Origin: Thalassotalea psychrophila
GTDB lineage: Bacteria > Pseudomonadota > Gammaproteobacteria > Enterobacterales > Alteromonadaceae
Direction of reading: 5' to 3'
DNA: 64,000 nt
NCBI RefSeq assembly: GCF_031583595.1
Contig: NZ_CP134145.1
Location: 2,666,001 to 2,730,000 of the forward strand
Part shown: one piece after another, positions 36,558 to 48,040 of the stretch
How the letters are laid out: each line of letters opens with the position of its first letter
Numbering within the stretch: the stretch's first letter is position 1
Translations under genes and position numbers: made by a program
Notes under the pieces: generated by a model
The model's input: the letters and a program-made list of their open reading frames with translations, nothing else
The model's database searches: none
What the model was told of the DNA's origin: nothing

Positions 36558-39500
36558 TTAACTTGCTACTAATCGTCTTAATGTTGGTGGCGAAACATCT
36601 AATAGACTACTCGTTAATTTTACACTGAGTCGTAACTCTTTACAGGCTTGTGCAAGTAGAGATTGTGAAAAAGCTACCTTCGATTCAACCATTTTCAATT
36701 GTTGAATATGCGCAACTAACGCTTTTTGTTCAAATGAACTGACATAATTATTCAATTCAACATCTGCTTGCAGTTTTTTCCAACGGCGACGAAATGTGCT
36801 TTCAGCAAGATTTAAGCTATTAGCTGCTTGCAGCGCAATTTGTTGATGTTGTTCGAGACTAACTCGGTAAAGTTGGTACTCAATCCAAGGTCCAATTTTA
36901 AAAGTATTTTCACTAGCATGGCTTGGTAAACAATGGTTTATTAAATCTTTCGCAATACAGATTGAATTTCCTGACTGTTTAGCCTCTAAATCATTGTCTT
37001 GTTTAGTAAAATCACTATTTACAGCAATAGCTTCATTTGTATTAACAGCTTGCTCAGGCAATTCGCATGTATCACTGTTGGAATTTGGATTTGCAGGAAA
37101 TAAACCAAGGTGATGACAAGTAACAATGTTATCACTACAAACAATTACAGAGCGATGTACTAAGTTTTTAAGCTCTCTAATATTACCTGGCCAGAGGTAT
37201 TCCAATAGAGCTTGTTTTGCCGGTTCACTGAAGTCAATAATGCTTTTATTGTATTCGTTAGAAAAAATATCTAAATACGACTTAGCAATAAGAACAATAT
37301 CATCAGTTCTTTGTCTTAGAGGTACATTTTCAATCTTGAATACGTTTAAGCGGAAATATAGATCTTCACGAAATTTACCTTTGCTAATTTGTTCTTTTAA
37401 ATTTACGTTAGTTGCAGCAATTAGGCGCACGTCAACTTTTTTAACATTACCACTTCCCACTTTAGAGTATTGTTTTTCTTGTACAAAACGCAATAGTTTT
37501 ACTTGTACCTCAAGTGGTAATTCGCCTATTTCATCTAAAAATAGAGTACCGCCATCGGCTTCCTGAATCCGCCCTGTTACGTCTCTATTTGCTCCTGTAA
37601 ATGAGCCCTTTTGATGACCAAACAATTCACTCTCAACCAAACTTTCAACTACAGCACCACAATCAAAAATGATAAAAGGTTTATTTTTCCGATCACTTAG
37701 TTGATGTATACTTTGCGCTAACATTTCTTTACCGGTTCCTGACTCTCCGGTAATTAATACAGTGGCATTGGTAGGAGCTACCATTTCAACTTCTTTCATT
37801 AAATTGGTCATTGCGCTTGATTTGTACCAAAAATTCAATGAATTGTTCGATTCAATCACTTTCGTATCATTTGTGCCGGCACAAAGACGCTCTACTTTTA
37901 ACGCTACAAAATCGGCAATATTATACAAAACATGATGATCTTTAGACGTAACATCCTGATCTTGCTCACTAGATAGCCAGAGGAAATATCCTGGTTTATT
38001 AGGAATATAGATTGGAATTATTTTTTGTATGCCCTGTTCAGCTAATACAGAGGTAAAAACTTTTCCATGCTCATTTTGTATCGATTTAATATGAGATATT
38101 TGATTTTCAGATAAACAAATATCAATTTTAGTTAATTCTTTGCCTGACTGATTTATTGCTTGGTGTAATTTAACTGTATTGTTTTCTAAACTATAGAAAC
38201 CTGCAGCTTTCAAACCAAAACCATTAATTAATTGAGTCAATAACTCCTTGATAAAGATTGGTAATTGTTCAATTTCATTGAGAAAATTAAGAATACTCCA
38301 TTGCATCAGCATTTTCTGGTAATCATGATTAGCAGATTTAGATACATTCCCACTTAATCTGTCTAAATTACCAATTTGCAACAAGGCACTTTGTTGCTGC
38401 CACTCTCTAATTTGAGAGCCACCTAGATCTCTTGCCTGAGAAAGTGAATAATTGGCCTGATAAAATAATTCAACCGGTGAGTAGTTTAGAAGCTGAGAGT
38501 TAAGCGCAATACCAAGGCTAAATTTTAACGACGATTGTTCTTCTAGAAATGTGTGCTGCATCAGCCTTTTTTCTAGCTGATTGACAATATTTTTAATTTG
38601 CGCAGCACTACTTTGCGAAAACATCACCATAAACATTGTCCCGCCATAATGGGATGACATATCCGTAGGGCGTACAAACTCTCTTAATAGTTCACCAATA
38701 CAATACAGCACCCTGTCGCCATAATCACGACCTTGCTGCAAATTTAGTTCGTTAAAATTGTCTGGGCTTAGTAATAAAATCCCTGAGACTAATGGTGTTG
38801 TTGAAGGTAAATTACTTTTACTCTTACCGGTAAAGTTTAGCTCTTTAGGTATGCTGTCTAAGCTACTGAGCTGTCTTAGAATTAACACTACCCCTGTTTT
38901 ACCATTGGCGTACGTAATGGGACCTACAACTCCGTCGACCAACTGACTTGAACCGTGAGAAGTTTGTATTGCTAACGGTTGAAGTTTGGTCACGGTTTGT
39001 ATTTTTATTGCCGTAGCAATAAATTGCTGTGATTGTTTAGCGGTTAAATCTTGTCTCGTTTGAACTAAGTTATACCAAGGTTTCCCTTTGACATCTTCAA
39101 GGGCTTTCCCAAATAACAGTTCCGCAGTGTTACTAATATCAAACACGTCGCCTTGTTGATCAAGATAAATAAGAATATCACCAATACAAGATATGGTATT
39201 TTTTAATAAATGGCTTTGTTTATATTCTTGTTCGCGGATATTAAATTTATACAACGAAAGGTGGAGTAATTGCTGAAGTTCTATTTTATTTATAGGGCAA
39301 GAAAATTCACTGAAAGAAAACTTTGCTTGATGGTAGTTATCAGTTAAAGAAATCGCTTGTTTTTCATTAAAAAAGAGCACCGGACAATTCATCAAAACAG
39401 TTAAACGTTCTTTGTCTGTCGATGATTCAATGCCGTTACTATCGATAATAATAAAATCGAATCCGACAAACTCTCTTGCACAAACGATTTGTTTAATGAT

Positions 39501-39611
39501 TTTTGAATTTACTGCAACGGTTAAGTCTTGTTGCTCTAACATATCAACGATTTTGGCTGCACTTTTGCTATTGCTTATTAGCAATGCTGTTTTATTATTT
39601 GTATTAATCAT
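36558..39611 (-). CDS. Sigma-54-dependent activator with PAS, degenerate GGDEF and GAF-like sensor regions
   Basis: A 1017-aa protein. In order: a receiver-like N-terminus lacking the acidic pocket (about 1-125), a PAS domain (about 140-265), a GGDEF fold whose signature is GGTMF instead of GGDEF (about 280-400), a GAF-like region (about 440-590), an AAA+ sigma-54 activation domain (about 600-830) and a C-terminal Fis-type helix-turn-helix. Walker A is GESGTGKE and Walker B is GGTLFLDEIGELP. The RpoN-contact loop reads GSFTGA rather than GAFTGA. The cyclase site is lost, so the GGDEF fold may bind a nucleotide or act structurally. It is the last gene of a three-gene signalling operon, 20 bases after the GGDEF-EAL gene. 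Confidence 0.88.
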   Translation of the reverse strand: MINTNNKTALLISNSKSAAKIVDMLEQQDLTVAVNSKIIKQIVCAREFVGFDFIIIDSNGIESSTDKERLTVLMNCPVLFFNEKQAISLTDNYHQAKFSFSEFSCPINKIELQQLLHLSLYKFNIREQEYKQSHLLKNTISCIGDILIYLDQQGDVFDISNTAELLFGKALEDVKGKPWYNLVQTRQDLTAKQSQQFIATAIKIQTVTKLQPLAIQTSHGSSQLVDGVVGPITYANGKTGVVLILRQLSSLDSIPKELNFTGKSKSNLPSTTPLVSGILLLSPDNFNELNLQQGRDYGDRVLYCIGELLREFVRPTDMSSHYGGTMFMVMFSQSSAAQIKNIVNQLEKRLMQHTFLEEQSSLKFSLGIALNSQLLNYSPVELFYQANYSLSQARDLGGSQIREWQQQSALLQIGNLDRLSGNVSKSANHDYQKMLMQWSILNFLNEIEQLPIFIKELLTQLINGFGLKAAGFYSLENNTVKLHQAINQSGKELTKIDICLSENQISHIKSIQNEHGKVFTSVLAEQGIQKIIPIYIPNKPGYFLWLSSEQDQDVTSKDHHVLYNIADFVALKVERLCAGTNDTKVIESNNSLNFWYKSSAMTNLMKEVEMVAPTNATVLITGESGTGKEMLAQSIHQLSDRKNKPFIIFDCGAVVESLVESELFGHQKGSFTGANRDVTGRIQEADGGTLFLDEIGELPLEVQVKLLRFVQEKQYSKVGSGNVKKVDVRLIAATNVNLKEQISKGKFREDLYFRLNVFKIENVPLRQRTDDIVLIAKSYLDIFSNEYNKSIIDFSEPAKQALLEYLWPGNIRELKNLVHRSVIVCSDNIVTCHHLGLFPANPNSNSDTCELPEQAVNTNEAIAVNSDFTKQDNDLEAKQSGNSICIAKDLINHCLPSHASENTFKIGPWIEYQLYRVSLEQHQQIALQAANSLNLAESTFRRRWKKLQADVELNNYVSSFEQKALVAHIQQLKMVESKVAFSQSLLAQACKELRLSVKLTSSLLDVSPPTLRRLVAS

Positions 39612-39631
39612 AAGTAAACTATCGCTTAAGC

Positions 39632-41410
39632 TTAGTTAGCAACTAAGTGAAGATCATTAATAAGTAACGATTCAAAATCACCTGCATTTATAGGAGGGCT
39701 AAATAAATACCCTTGGATCATTGAACAATTGAAACTCTGTAAAGTTTTTAACTGCCCTTTCGTTTCCACGCCCTCTGCGATAACAGCTAAGTTTAATGTT
39801 TCTGCTAATACTATAATCGCTTTTACAATAGCTGCGGCATCAGAGCACGTATCAATATCCGTAATAAAAGAACGATCTATTTTAAGAGTACTTATTGGAA
39901 ATTTTTTCAAGTAACTTAGTGATGAATAGCCAGTACCAAAATCATCAATTGCAATGCCAACACCTAACGCCTTAATTTGTTGTAATCGAACAATATTCTC
40001 TTCGACGTCGGTCATTATAGCGCTTTCTGTAAGCTCTAATTCAAGCAAGTTTGCTGGTAATTGGGTATCTTCAAGTACAGTCTTAATGTAGCCAACTAAT
40101 GAGCCTCGCTTGAATTGAACAGAAGACAAATTAACCGATACACGGCATTCATTATCACCTTCATCTAACCATATTTTAGCTTGTTGACATGCTGTTTTAA
40201 GTACCCATTCACCTATCTCTATGATCAAGCCAGTCTCTTCAGCAATAGGAATGAACTCAGCAGGAGAAACTAAACCATGCTTAGGGTTGTGCCATCTAAT
40301 TAATGCTTCCACACTGACAATTTGGTCTTTTTCTACATCAATTTGCGGTTGGTAATATAATTCAAATTCATCATTCTCTAAAGCTTTACGTAATTCTTGT
40401 TCAAGCTCTAACCGTTCAATAGCTCTACAATTTAAAGAGTCAGAATAAAATTTGAAGCAGCAACGTCCTTGTTCTTTGGCATGATACATAGCTATATCAG
40501 CATTTTTCATTAAGTTAGTTACATTCAAACCATCATCTGGATAAACCGATATTCCAATACTAGGCGTAACTGTAACTTCAAATTGGTCTATTTTTATCGG
40601 CTGTGACAGTGACTGAATGATCCTTTGCGCAACTTGTGCAATATCATCAATATGATCAACCTGACTTAAAAATATAGTAAATTCATCACCACCAAGACGA
40701 GCAACCTCTGAAGTTAAACCCTCATCCGCCCCTCTTGCTAATAAATCAGAATCTCTTAGGTTATTCTCTAAAACTTTAGCAACCTTTTGTAATACTCGAT
40801 CACCAAAACCATGACCAAGGGTGTCGTTAATTCGTTTAAACCGATCTAAATCAATAAACAGCACACCAACATGATGATTACTGCGTTCCGCCAATAATAA
40901 AAACTTCTCTAAATGATGGTTAAAATTTTCTCGATTAGCTAACCCAGTTAAACTGTCGTAATAAGCTAAATATTTAAGTTTTTCTTGAGAGTTTTTTAAC
41001 TCTCTAAGCGCGTCTCTACTGCGTAGCATGTAACGCACTCGGTGAGCTATCATTGGCCAGCGTATCGGTTTTGGTAAGAAATCGGTCGCACCTATTTCAT
41101 AGGATTTCAAAATAGATTTATAATCATCTGCACCCGTTACCATTAAAATTGGTACATCTTTACCTGACTTGTGTGCCCTAATCTGTTGACACACTTCATA
41201 ACCACTGAGCCCTGGCATTTCCACATCAAGTAAGATTGCATCGGGTTGCATTGTAAAAAACTTAATTAATGCGGTATCACCATCAGCGGCTTCAATTACT
41301 TCAAATCCTTGAGCTTCTAATGTATCTCGCATTAAGATTAAATATGTTGGGTCATCATCACATATAAGCACTTTGGCTTTATTGTATAGGTTCAACTCGG
41401 CATTATTCAT
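39632..41410 (-). CDS. Response regulator with GGDEF and EAL domains (c-di-GMP turnover)
   Basis: A 592-aa protein. The receiver domain (1-125) has the acidic residues CDDDP and phosphoacceptor D62 in LLDVEMPG. The GGDEF domain (about 155-320) has an intact RLGGDEF near residue 240. The EAL domain (about 335-585) has intact EALIRW near 367 and [10 protein letters not shown]. Both activities are therefore possible by sequence. Known roles: synthesis and hydrolysis of c-di-GMP, here gated by phosphorylation. Its start overlaps the stop of the upstream hybrid kinase by 4 bases (ATGA), so kinase and regulator are translationally coupled and probably a pair. Confidence 0.93.
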   Translation of the reverse strand: MNNAELNLYNKAKVLICDDDPTYLILMRDTLEAQGFEVIEAADGDTALIKFFTMQPDAILLDVEMPGLSGYEVCQQIRAHKSGKDVPILMVTGADDYKSILKSYEIGATDFLPKPIRWPMIAHRVRYMLRSRDALRELKNSQEKLKYLAYYDSLTGLANRENFNHHLEKFLLLAERSNHHVGVLFIDLDRFKRINDTLGHGFGDRVLQKVAKVLENNLRDSDLLARGADEGLTSEVARLGGDEFTIFLSQVDHIDDIAQVAQRIIQSLSQPIKIDQFEVTVTPSIGISVYPDDGLNVTNLMKNADIAMYHAKEQGRCCFKFYSDSLNCRAIERLELEQELRKALENDEFELYYQPQIDVEKDQIVSVEALIRWHNPKHGLVSPAEFIPIAEETGLIIEIGEWVLKTACQQAKIWLDEGDNECRVSVNLSSVQFKRGSLVGYIKTVLEDTQLPANLLELELTESAIMTDVEENIVRLQQIKALGVGIAIDDFGTGYSSLSYLKKFPISTLKIDRSFITDIDTCSDAAAIVKAIIVLAETLNLAVIAEGVETKGQLKTLQSFNCSMIQGYLFSPPINAGDFESLLINDLHLVAN

Positions 41411-44400
41411 ACAACTTCCTTCACTAACTCTTCGAGTAAAACTATAGTATTTTGATAAGTTTCATTTATATTATTGGCGCTAAATTGGCACTCTGAAATA
41501 TTGCCTCTTGCCGATTCGTGTTCAATAAAAATACAAATATTGGTTAACTCTTTCGCACCAACATTTGCACATAGAGATTTCATTGCATGTGCTGTTATAC
41601 GGATATTCTCGTTATCAGCTTGGTCCAAATAAGTCATTAGATCGTCAATTTTTACCACTATTTCTTTCTTAAACGATTGTAAAACTCGTGGATAAATGTC
41701 TCGATTAGTAATTTTTTCAATATCGCGTATAGCTTCAATAGCAGAAAAATCTAATAATGATTCTGAGTTTTCACTAATGTCTGATTTTCTTGTGTCATCA
41801 TTATCAACAATCACTTCATTTGGCACAATAAGGTTATTAAGGTATTTTTTTAATACATTTAACAATATCTCAGTGGTGAAAGGTTTACATATATGCTCAT
41901 TCATTCCTGCATTAATACATTCTTTTTCATAACCTAATCCAACACCCGCGGTTAAGGCAACAATTGGTGTTGTTGGAAGGTCTTGTCGGTTTTGCCATTC
42001 ACGGATTAACCTCGTTGCTTTAAATCCATCCATGACTGGCATTTGGCAATCCATAAAAATAAGATCATATTGCATAGTTTTGATCTTTTCTACAGCAATA
42101 GCACCATTGTCTGCTATGTCAATTTCACAACCGTATAAATGCAACATGGCTTTTGCCACTTCTTGATTGGTGATGGCATCTTCAACTAACAAAATATGAG
42201 CTTTAAACTCATCAACTTCATCAACAATATGATTATTATGGATTTGTTCATCAACAGGTTTTCCATCGATACAATCTTTTAAAACGTCTAATGTTGAACC
42301 TTTTCGCAATGGCTTATCAAGATATCTTGCTTGCGCTAATAAACTAGGGTTTGATGTTGTCCTATTTAGCACCACAACGTTGTCCACGACAGTTTCTAGG
42401 TGTTTATATATTTCAGTTTGCGACAGTAACTGTTCATCTACTAAATAAATTATATGCTTGTTTTTTGCTATAACGGTTTGTTGAAGTTTTTCAATACTCA
42501 GAGTTTGATGATTTAATTTAAGCCTTTGCAAAAGGTTCAAAGTCATTTTATTTACAATGTCATTCTCTGTTAACACCATAATTTCGGTATTTAATTGTTC
42601 CTCATGATGCTCAACGCTTTGATTACATTCAATTAAAGGTATCTTTACAGTAAAAGTAGAGCCTTTTCCAGGTATTGAATCAACATAAATAGAACCTGAC
42701 ATTAATTGCACCAGCTTTTTAGTAATCGCTAAACCTAATCCGGTACCACCAAATTTACGTGTTGTTGAGTTATCTTCTTGTTGAAAAGATTGAAATATTT
42801 TACTTTGGTTAATTTTACTAATACCAACACCGGTATCTTTAACTGAAATATATAAAGATTTCTGATCTGAATGGGTATTCAATTCAATAAAACCTGTTTC
42901 AGTAAACTTAATAGCATTACCTAACAAGTTGGCAATTACTTGTCTAATTCGTAGCGAATCAGCCTTAATTATTGGGGCGCAACTAGGCTCAATATAAATA
43001 GCAAGTTCAACTCCTTTTTCATGGGCTTTATTTGCAAACAGAAAACAAGTTTCTTCAATAAGCTTGTGGTAGTCAAAGGTTTGCAGGTCTAATTGAACTT
43101 TTTCGGCTTCCATTTTAGAAAAGTCTAGAATGTCGTTAATTAACTCTAATAACATTGATCCGGCTTTTTGCACTGACTCGGCATAATGATTTTGTGTTCT
43201 ATTCAAACCCGTTTTAAGCAACAGATCGCTCATGCCTATAATACTATTCATTGGCGTTCGAATTTCATGGCTCATAGTAGCTAAGAAATTTGCTTTAGCA
43301 TTTGCAGCTTTCTCAGCAAGTTCTTTCGCTAAATTAGTTTCAACTATGGCGTGTTCAAGTGCACTGTTAGCATTTTGTAATTCTTGAGTACGTAAATGAA
43401 CTTCAGCTTGCAATTGCTCTTTAGAATCAAGCAATTGCTGACGTTTGTATTGCTGACGTTTATACATAAGCACAATAACAATAAACAATCCTAAGAAGTA
43501 GCCGAAATAAGCAGGCCAGCTTAGCCAAATAGGCGGATTAACATGGATTGCTATAGTTAATTCATCTTCGCTCCAAATGCCGTCATTATTTGAGCCTTTT
43601 ACCCTTAATAGATAATTTCCATGCTGTAAACTGGTGAAAGGTATGTTGTTACTTGTAGTTTCTATCCACTCTGAATTCAAACCTTCCATCATATATTTAT
43701 ATTTATTATTTTCTGGCTTGGTGTAATCTAATGCAGCAAATTTAAAATCTAAAAAAGAGTCTGAATACTCAAGTTCAAGTACTCCATCATTTCGAAACAT
43801 ATGGTGAATAGGAACTGTTTTGTTATTTTTGGAGAATTTAGTAAACCTTAGAGGTGGTTGATTAGTATTTATAGGTACATTATCTGGCATAAACGAGTTA
43901 AAGCCATTAGGTCCACCAAAATAAATTCGCCCTGATTTTGATTTAAAATGGGCGCCGGCATTAAAGTCATCGGCCTGTAAGCCATGAGTTTTATCAAAGT
44001 TATTAATTGATAAATCAGCTGGCGATAAGCGAGTTAACCCTCTTGTATGACTTACCCAAATATAACCGTTGTTATCTTCAACTAAGCCATAAGCTACATT
44101 GCTTGGCATACCTTCTTTAATACCGATATGATCAAAATTAATATTCCCTTGGTAATATTCTCTCTTATCTAATCGGGCAATACCAAAATCTTCAGTAGCA
44201 ATCCAAATGTATTCTTCGGTGTTTAACAAACCTACAATATAATTTGTTCTGATACTGTTTTCTTGTTGATCATTAACTTGATAACGTGTGTTGTTTCCTG
44301 TTGCCAAATTATAATGATTAATACCAGCACCTCGTGTGGCTATCCAAAGGCTTTGTTTATTTTCAACAATTACGTCAATAACTTTATTACTCGATATTGA

Positions 44401-45936
44401 ATTGTCATCATTTTCGTCATGCAAAATACGTGAGATATTGCCATTTTTATGAAGGATGTTTACCCCACCACCAAATGTTGCAATTACTAAAGAGCCGTTA
44501 TCTAGTTCTACTATTTTACTGATAGCATTACTACTAAGTGAATTTTGATCTTCAGGATCATGTTGGAAAGTTTTAAACTCTTCACTATTATTGGGTTTAT
44601 AGTGTAAACCGGAACCAAATGTTCCAAGCCATAGATTGTCTGATTTATCGATCAATAAATTCATTACTCGATCATCCTGTAAAGCAACAGGATCAGTTTT
44701 ATCAGCATGGAATTGTTTTATTTTTCCCGTTGCCGATTCAATAATATTAAGGCCACCACCCAATGTTCCTACAAATATATTGCCTTTTGAATCTTCTGAG
44801 AGTGCTACGATAAAATTGGATGAAAGCTCTTTGCCCTTACCAAAGTTTTTACTCACATGATTAAAGGGAGTTAATACCGCGTTCCAACGACTCACGCCGG
44901 CAATAGTGCCTACCCACATAACCCCGCCGGCATCTTGAAATACCGAAATCACCAGATCATTAATTAAACTATTTTCTCTAGTGTTCTCGTGATTGTGCCG
45001 TATGAATGAATCATTTCTCTCGTCATATAGACAAAGTCCATTACCAGTAGCGAACCAAAGCTTTCCCTTGCTGTCTTGATAGATATCACGGACATCATTA
45101 GAACAGATACTGTTAGGGTTACTTTCTTTAAAAGGATATGATTTAGTCACACCTTCATATAAATCAAACTGAAAGACCCCCATATCTTTGGTAGCAATCC
45201 AAATATTATTTTGGTGATCTTCAAATACTTTTTTAATTTTATCACTTGGGATATTAATATCGGTTTTTGTGTCGAATGTTAAAAAGTTTGGTTTTCCAGC
45301 TAATTTTACTCTTATTCCACTTTTTTCTGTTGCTACCCATAGGTTTTGGCCTTTATCAAAACTAAGGTCTGAAATAGAGTTTGTTTGTAGCTGTGGATGA
45401 GACTTAAATGACGAGGTTTTAAAATCAAAAACAGTGATGCCTTTATCAGCGCTGCCAAACCAGAGCATTCCATTTTCATCTTCTACAACGGTTTCATAAT
45501 TTTGTCCTAAAACGTCCTTATTAAGTTTATTGCTGTTGTAGTTTTTAAAACCTTCAATTTCCGGTAAATATAGGCTGATACCACCATTACCAAGCACCCA
45601 TAACCGCCCTTCTGAATCGACAAAAACTTTATTTACCCAATTACTTGCAAGGCTGGTTGGTACTCCCGGTATGTGGGTATAAATTGTCGAAGAAATTCCA
45701 TCAAAACGATTTAAGCCGTTTTGATTACCAAGCCATATAAAGCCCATTTCATCTTGAGTAATGCTATTAACAGCAGGGTGAGATAAGATTTCTACATCAT
45801 TTAAATTGGTAAACTGAATTTGATTTTGATTAATAATATTTGATGCGTTTACCTTAGTACTGAAGAGTATAAAAATAGCGAAATGTATAAGAAAAACTAT
45901 CAGCAATAAATTATGCTGATTCTTATTAATGGTCAT
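41407..45936 (-). CDS. Hybrid histidine kinase with periplasmic two-component propeller sensor
   Basis: A 1509-aa inner-membrane protein. After a signal/anchor (about 8-32) comes a large periplasmic sensor made of Reg_prop beta-propeller repeats (repeated GLIWIGT/GxLWxGT-like strands) and a Y_Y_Y domain, then a membrane helix near 807-825 and a coiled coil. The kinase core has [19 protein letters not shown] with phospho-His about H890, and a HATPase ([18 protein letters not shown]). A degenerate receiver (about 1130-1220) precedes a full receiver with Asp about 1296 ([12 protein letters not shown]). A C-terminal Hpt domain has HAMKS near 1449. The BarA-like His-Asp-His relay would pass phosphate to the REC-GGDEF-EAL protein or another receiver. 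Propeller kinases of this type often sense polysaccharide-derived ligands; the ligand here is unknown. Confidence 0.93.
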   Translation of the reverse strand: MTINKNQHNLLLIVFLIHFAIFILFSTKVNASNIINQNQIQFTNLNDVEILSHPAVNSITQDEMGFIWLGNQNGLNRFDGISSTIYTHIPGVPTSLASNWVNKVFVDSEGRLWVLGNGGISLYLPEIEGFKNYNSNKLNKDVLGQNYETVVEDENGMLWFGSADKGITVFDFKTSSFKSHPQLQTNSISDLSFDKGQNLWVATEKSGIRVKLAGKPNFLTFDTKTDINIPSDKIKKVFEDHQNNIWIATKDMGVFQFDLYEGVTKSYPFKESNPNSICSNDVRDIYQDSKGKLWFATGNGLCLYDERNDSFIRHNHENTRENSLINDLVISVFQDAGGVMWVGTIAGVSRWNAVLTPFNHVSKNFGKGKELSSNFIVALSEDSKGNIFVGTLGGGLNIIESATGKIKQFHADKTDPVALQDDRVMNLLIDKSDNLWLGTFGSGLHYKPNNSEEFKTFQHDPEDQNSLSSNAISKIVELDNGSLVIATFGGGVNILHKNGNISRILHDENDDNSISSNKVIDVIVENKQSLWIATRGAGINHYNLATGNNTRYQVNDQQENSIRTNYIVGLLNTEEYIWIATEDFGIARLDKREYYQGNINFDHIGIKEGMPSNVAYGLVEDNNGYIWVSHTRGLTRLSPADLSINNFDKTHGLQADDFNAGAHFKSKSGRIYFGGPNGFNSFMPDNVPINTNQPPLRFTKFSKNNKTVPIHHMFRNDGVLELEYSDSFLDFKFAALDYTKPENNKYKYMMEGLNSEWIETTSNNIPFTSLQHGNYLLRVKGSNNDGIWSEDELTIAIHVNPPIWLSWPAYFGYFLGLFIVIVLMYKRQQYKRQQLLDSKEQLQAEVHLRTQELQNANSALEHAIVETNLAKELAEKAANAKANFLATMSHEIRTPMNSIIGMSDLLLKTGLNRTQNHYAESVQKAGSMLLELINDILDFSKMEAEKVQLDLQTFDYHKLIEETCFLFANKAHEKGVELAIYIEPSCAPIIKADSLRIRQVIANLLGNAIKFTETGFIELNTHSDQKSLYISVKDTGVGISKINQSKIFQSFQQEDNSTTRKFGGTGLGLAITKKLVQLMSGSIYVDSIPGKGSTFTVKIPLIECNQSVEHHEEQLNTEIMVLTENDIVNKMTLNLLQRLKLNHQTLSIEKLQQTVIAKNKHIIYLVDEQLLSQTEIYKHLETVVDNVVVLNRTTSNPSLLAQARYLDKPLRKGSTLDVLKDCIDGKPVDEQIHNNHIVDEVDEFKAHILLVEDAITNQEVAKAMLHLYGCEIDIADNGAIAVEKIKTMQYDLIFMDCQMPVMDGFKATRLIREWQNRQDLPTTPIVALTAGVGLGYEKECINAGMNEHICKPFTTEILLNVLKKYLNNLIVPNEVIVDNDDTRKSDISENSESLLDFSAIEAIRDIEKITNRDIYPRVLQSFKKEIVVKIDDLMTYLDQADNENIRITAHAMKSLCANVGAKELTNICIFIEHESARGNISECQFSANNINETYQNTIVLLEELVKEVV

Positions 45937-46193
45937 TACTGCAACCTAAAGTTTATTATATTAATTCTTAGTATTAATAGCATTTAGACCCTTAAATGTC
46001 ATTACAAATTGAGTCTAAAAGCCATAAATAGAAGTTAACTAACGTTTAAAATATTATTTACAGGATGTAATGAATCGAAAGGTAACAAGCATGTAAATAA
46101 ATGGTTAATTTTGCGTTAACATTCCATTCATCCCAAAAGTGAGACAACTTTATAACATCCATGTTAAGTTGGCATTCCTTCGTCCCTGAAGTA

Positions 46194-46215
46194 AAAGGCG
46201 CCAATTGGCGCCTTT
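46194..46215 (-). terminator. Terminator after the S8 peptidase gene
   Basis: A perfect 22-bp palindrome (AAAGGCGCC mirrored around AATT) begins 8 bases after the stop codon. On the minus strand it runs into TTTTACTT. It should separate the peptidase gene from the kinase operon downstream on the same strand. Confidence 0.8.
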
Positions 46216-46222
46216 ATATTTT

Positions 46223-48040
46223 TTATTCTTGTTCAATCCATTTGTTAATAAATGACACCGAACTAATATCACTTCCCATATCTAAGAAAGAATTTGATTG
46301 CGGCCATACATGAGCATCTTCCCACACCGCTGTATCACCCCATAAGTTAGATTGCGGCCATACGTGAGCTTGCGGCCATACGTGGGCTTGTGGCCATACG
46401 TGGGCTTGTGGCCATACGTGAGCCTGCGGCCATACGTGAGCCTGTGGCCATACGTGAGCCTGTGGCCATACGTGAGCCTGTGGCCATACGTGAGCCTGTG
46501 GCCATACGTGAGCCTGCGGCCATACGTGAGCTTGCGGCCATAAATGGGCTTTATTGTATAAACCATCCCACTCGAAACCTTCAGCCCCTAATATGTAAAA
46601 ATCACCACTTTCTTCGTAACGACGAGCCGGACCAACATAATGCTGTGAGTCATTTAGTTCATTCGCAATATCCATTCCTTGATTGGCGCAACCAACTTTA
46701 TCACTTGCTACAGCCCACGGAGCGTTAATCATACCCGCTCCTTGTTGAAAAATACTGTATGACAATTCACTTTCATTTTCTGTGCCAGCAAGTGCTGAAG
46801 ACATCAATCGACATTTAATATCGTTAGGTGTTAAGTACGGGTCATTTTGCAACATAAGAGCTGCAACACCACTAGCTACAGCGGTAGATTGCGATGTACC
46901 TGATAATAAGAAATAATCATCACCGTCAGCATACTCTGGGTAGTCTTTATAAAGTTTTGATTTATGGCTCATTAAACCTTGCATGTGACCGCCGGGTGCA
47001 ACAAGTTCAGGTTTAACGAAGCCTTCAACCGTAGGGCCAGCACTTGAAAATGAAGTAACAAAATCATCAGAAAGATCAAACGGAGTATAGTTATCTGAAG
47101 TGGCACCAATGGTTATTACATAAGGGTTATTCCCTGGAACACCAATAGACATTGCCTCTGAACCACTATTACCTGCAGAAGCAAAAACAGTAATTCCTTC
47201 TTGCCATGCAACCATTAGCGCTTGATTGATTGGATCTTGCCAATAAAACGACTGCGGTTTGGCACTAAAAGATAGGTTCAACACTTTAATATTATGTTTT
47301 TCACGATTTACAACAACATACTCTATAGCTTTTAAAACATCGCTGTAAGTTGAGCTACCATTTGCATCAAATGCTTTAACTACCGTTAATTCAACATCAG
47401 GCGCAATACCATTATACGTGCCACTTTCTTCACCATTACTATTATAAGTTGCCGAGCTATTGCTGATTAAACTGGTGACATGTGTACCATGACCATACTC
47501 ATCTTTTAATGCTTTACTGCCTTTAAGCACGCTGTGGTGATGAATTTTACGCTTTTTTCCATAACTGTTTTTGGTAATGCCATCAAACTTTGCAGCGCCA
47601 CTATCTATAATAGCAACCCCAACCCCTTCACCAGTTATGCCCTGATCGTGTAATTGGCTTGCACCTACTTGAGTGGGAAAATAAGTATTGCGCTCATCAG
47701 TTTGCCCTTTTGACTTAGAATGTGACTTATGCGCACTAAGCTTAACTTTCTCATCAGAAAACAATCGTATCATAGGGTGTTCACTACGAACCTGCTCTGC
47801 TTGCTGATTTGTTAACAAAGCGGATATCGCTTGAATAACTGTATAGTTATGTACTACTTCCCCACCAACTGATTCTATGGCGGAAATCAAGGTTGGCTTG
47901 CTAGCTCCTTGAACTATATAAGAGCCTTTATATAAATTGGGGCTGTTAGAAATAAAAAGAAACGCTGCTACAGAAAGTAGCAGCAAGGTACTTAGCGCAG
48001 ACCTTATTATTGTTATTTTTTTTAATGAATTCAGATTCAT
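46223..48040 (-). CDS. Secreted S8 (subtilisin-like) serine peptidase with WPQAHV repeat tail
   Basis: A 605-aa protein. An N-terminal membrane segment or signal (about 10-32, SALSTLLLLSVAAFLFI) is followed by an inhibitor I9-like propeptide (about 38-100). The catalytic domain runs from about 125 to 440. The triad is D146 (AIIDSGA), H184 (YGHGTHVTS) and S383 (SGTSQSTAVASG), with oxyanion N291 (SAGNSG). The tail contains eleven tandem hexapeptides, ten WPQAHV-type and one with L for V (about residues 497-563), followed by NLWGDTAVWEDAHVWPQ, which hints at descent from the VWG-type repeats of other S8 proteases. The repeats may bind a surface polymer; this is not shown. A sigma-54 promoter lies upstream. 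Confidence 0.93.
   Translation of the reverse strand: MNLNSLKKITIIRSALSTLLLLSVAAFLFISNSPNLYKGSYIVQGASKPTLISAIESVGGEVVHNYTVIQAISALLTNQQAEQVRSEHPMIRLFSDEKVKLSAHKSHSKSKGQTDERNTYFPTQVGASQLHDQGITGEGVGVAIIDSGAAKFDGITKNSYGKKRKIHHHSVLKGSKALKDEYGHGTHVTSLISNSSATYNSNGEESGTYNGIAPDVELTVVKAFDANGSSTYSDVLKAIEYVVVNREKHNIKVLNLSFSAKPQSFYWQDPINQALMVAWQEGITVFASAGNSGSEAMSIGVPGNNPYVITIGATSDNYTPFDLSDDFVTSFSSAGPTVEGFVKPELVAPGGHMQGLMSHKSKLYKDYPEYADGDDYFLLSGTSQSTAVASGVAALMLQNDPYLTPNDIKCRLMSSALAGTENESELSYSIFQQGAGMINAPWAVASDKVGCANQGMDIANELNDSQHYVGPARRYEESGDFYILGAEGFEWDGLYNKAHLWPQAHVWPQAHVWPQAHVWPQAHVWPQAHVWPQAHVWPQAHVWPQAHVWPQAHVWPQAHVWPQSNLWGDTAVWEDAHVWPQSNSFLDMGSDISSVSFINKWIEQE
46353..46550 (-). repeat. Eleven 18-bp tandem repeats encoding AHVWPQ hexapeptides
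   Basis: Eleven in-frame 18-bp units (GCCATACGTGAG-type core on the plus strand). The variable positions are third codon bases of Ala, Pro and Gln and are all synonymous; the only amino-acid change is Val to Leu in the unit nearest the catalytic domain. The repeat has no stop in several frames, which creates spurious reading frames on both strands. Confidence 0.95.

Noticed and set aside
46171..46186. Sigma-54-like GG-N10-GC upstream of the hybrid kinase operon
   Set aside because: The flanking bases do not match (ATGCC at -12, no TGGCA at -24), and the site is over 230 bases from the kinase start next to a terminator.
46353..46550. CRISPR-like short regular repeats
   Set aside because: The 18-bp units are contiguous without spacers and encode a protein tail; no cas gene is present.
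46282..46728. Several overlapping open frames on both strands across the 18-bp repeat
   Set aside because: They arise because the repeat unit lacks stops in several frames. Only the S8 peptidase frame joins to conserved domains and has synonymous-site variation.
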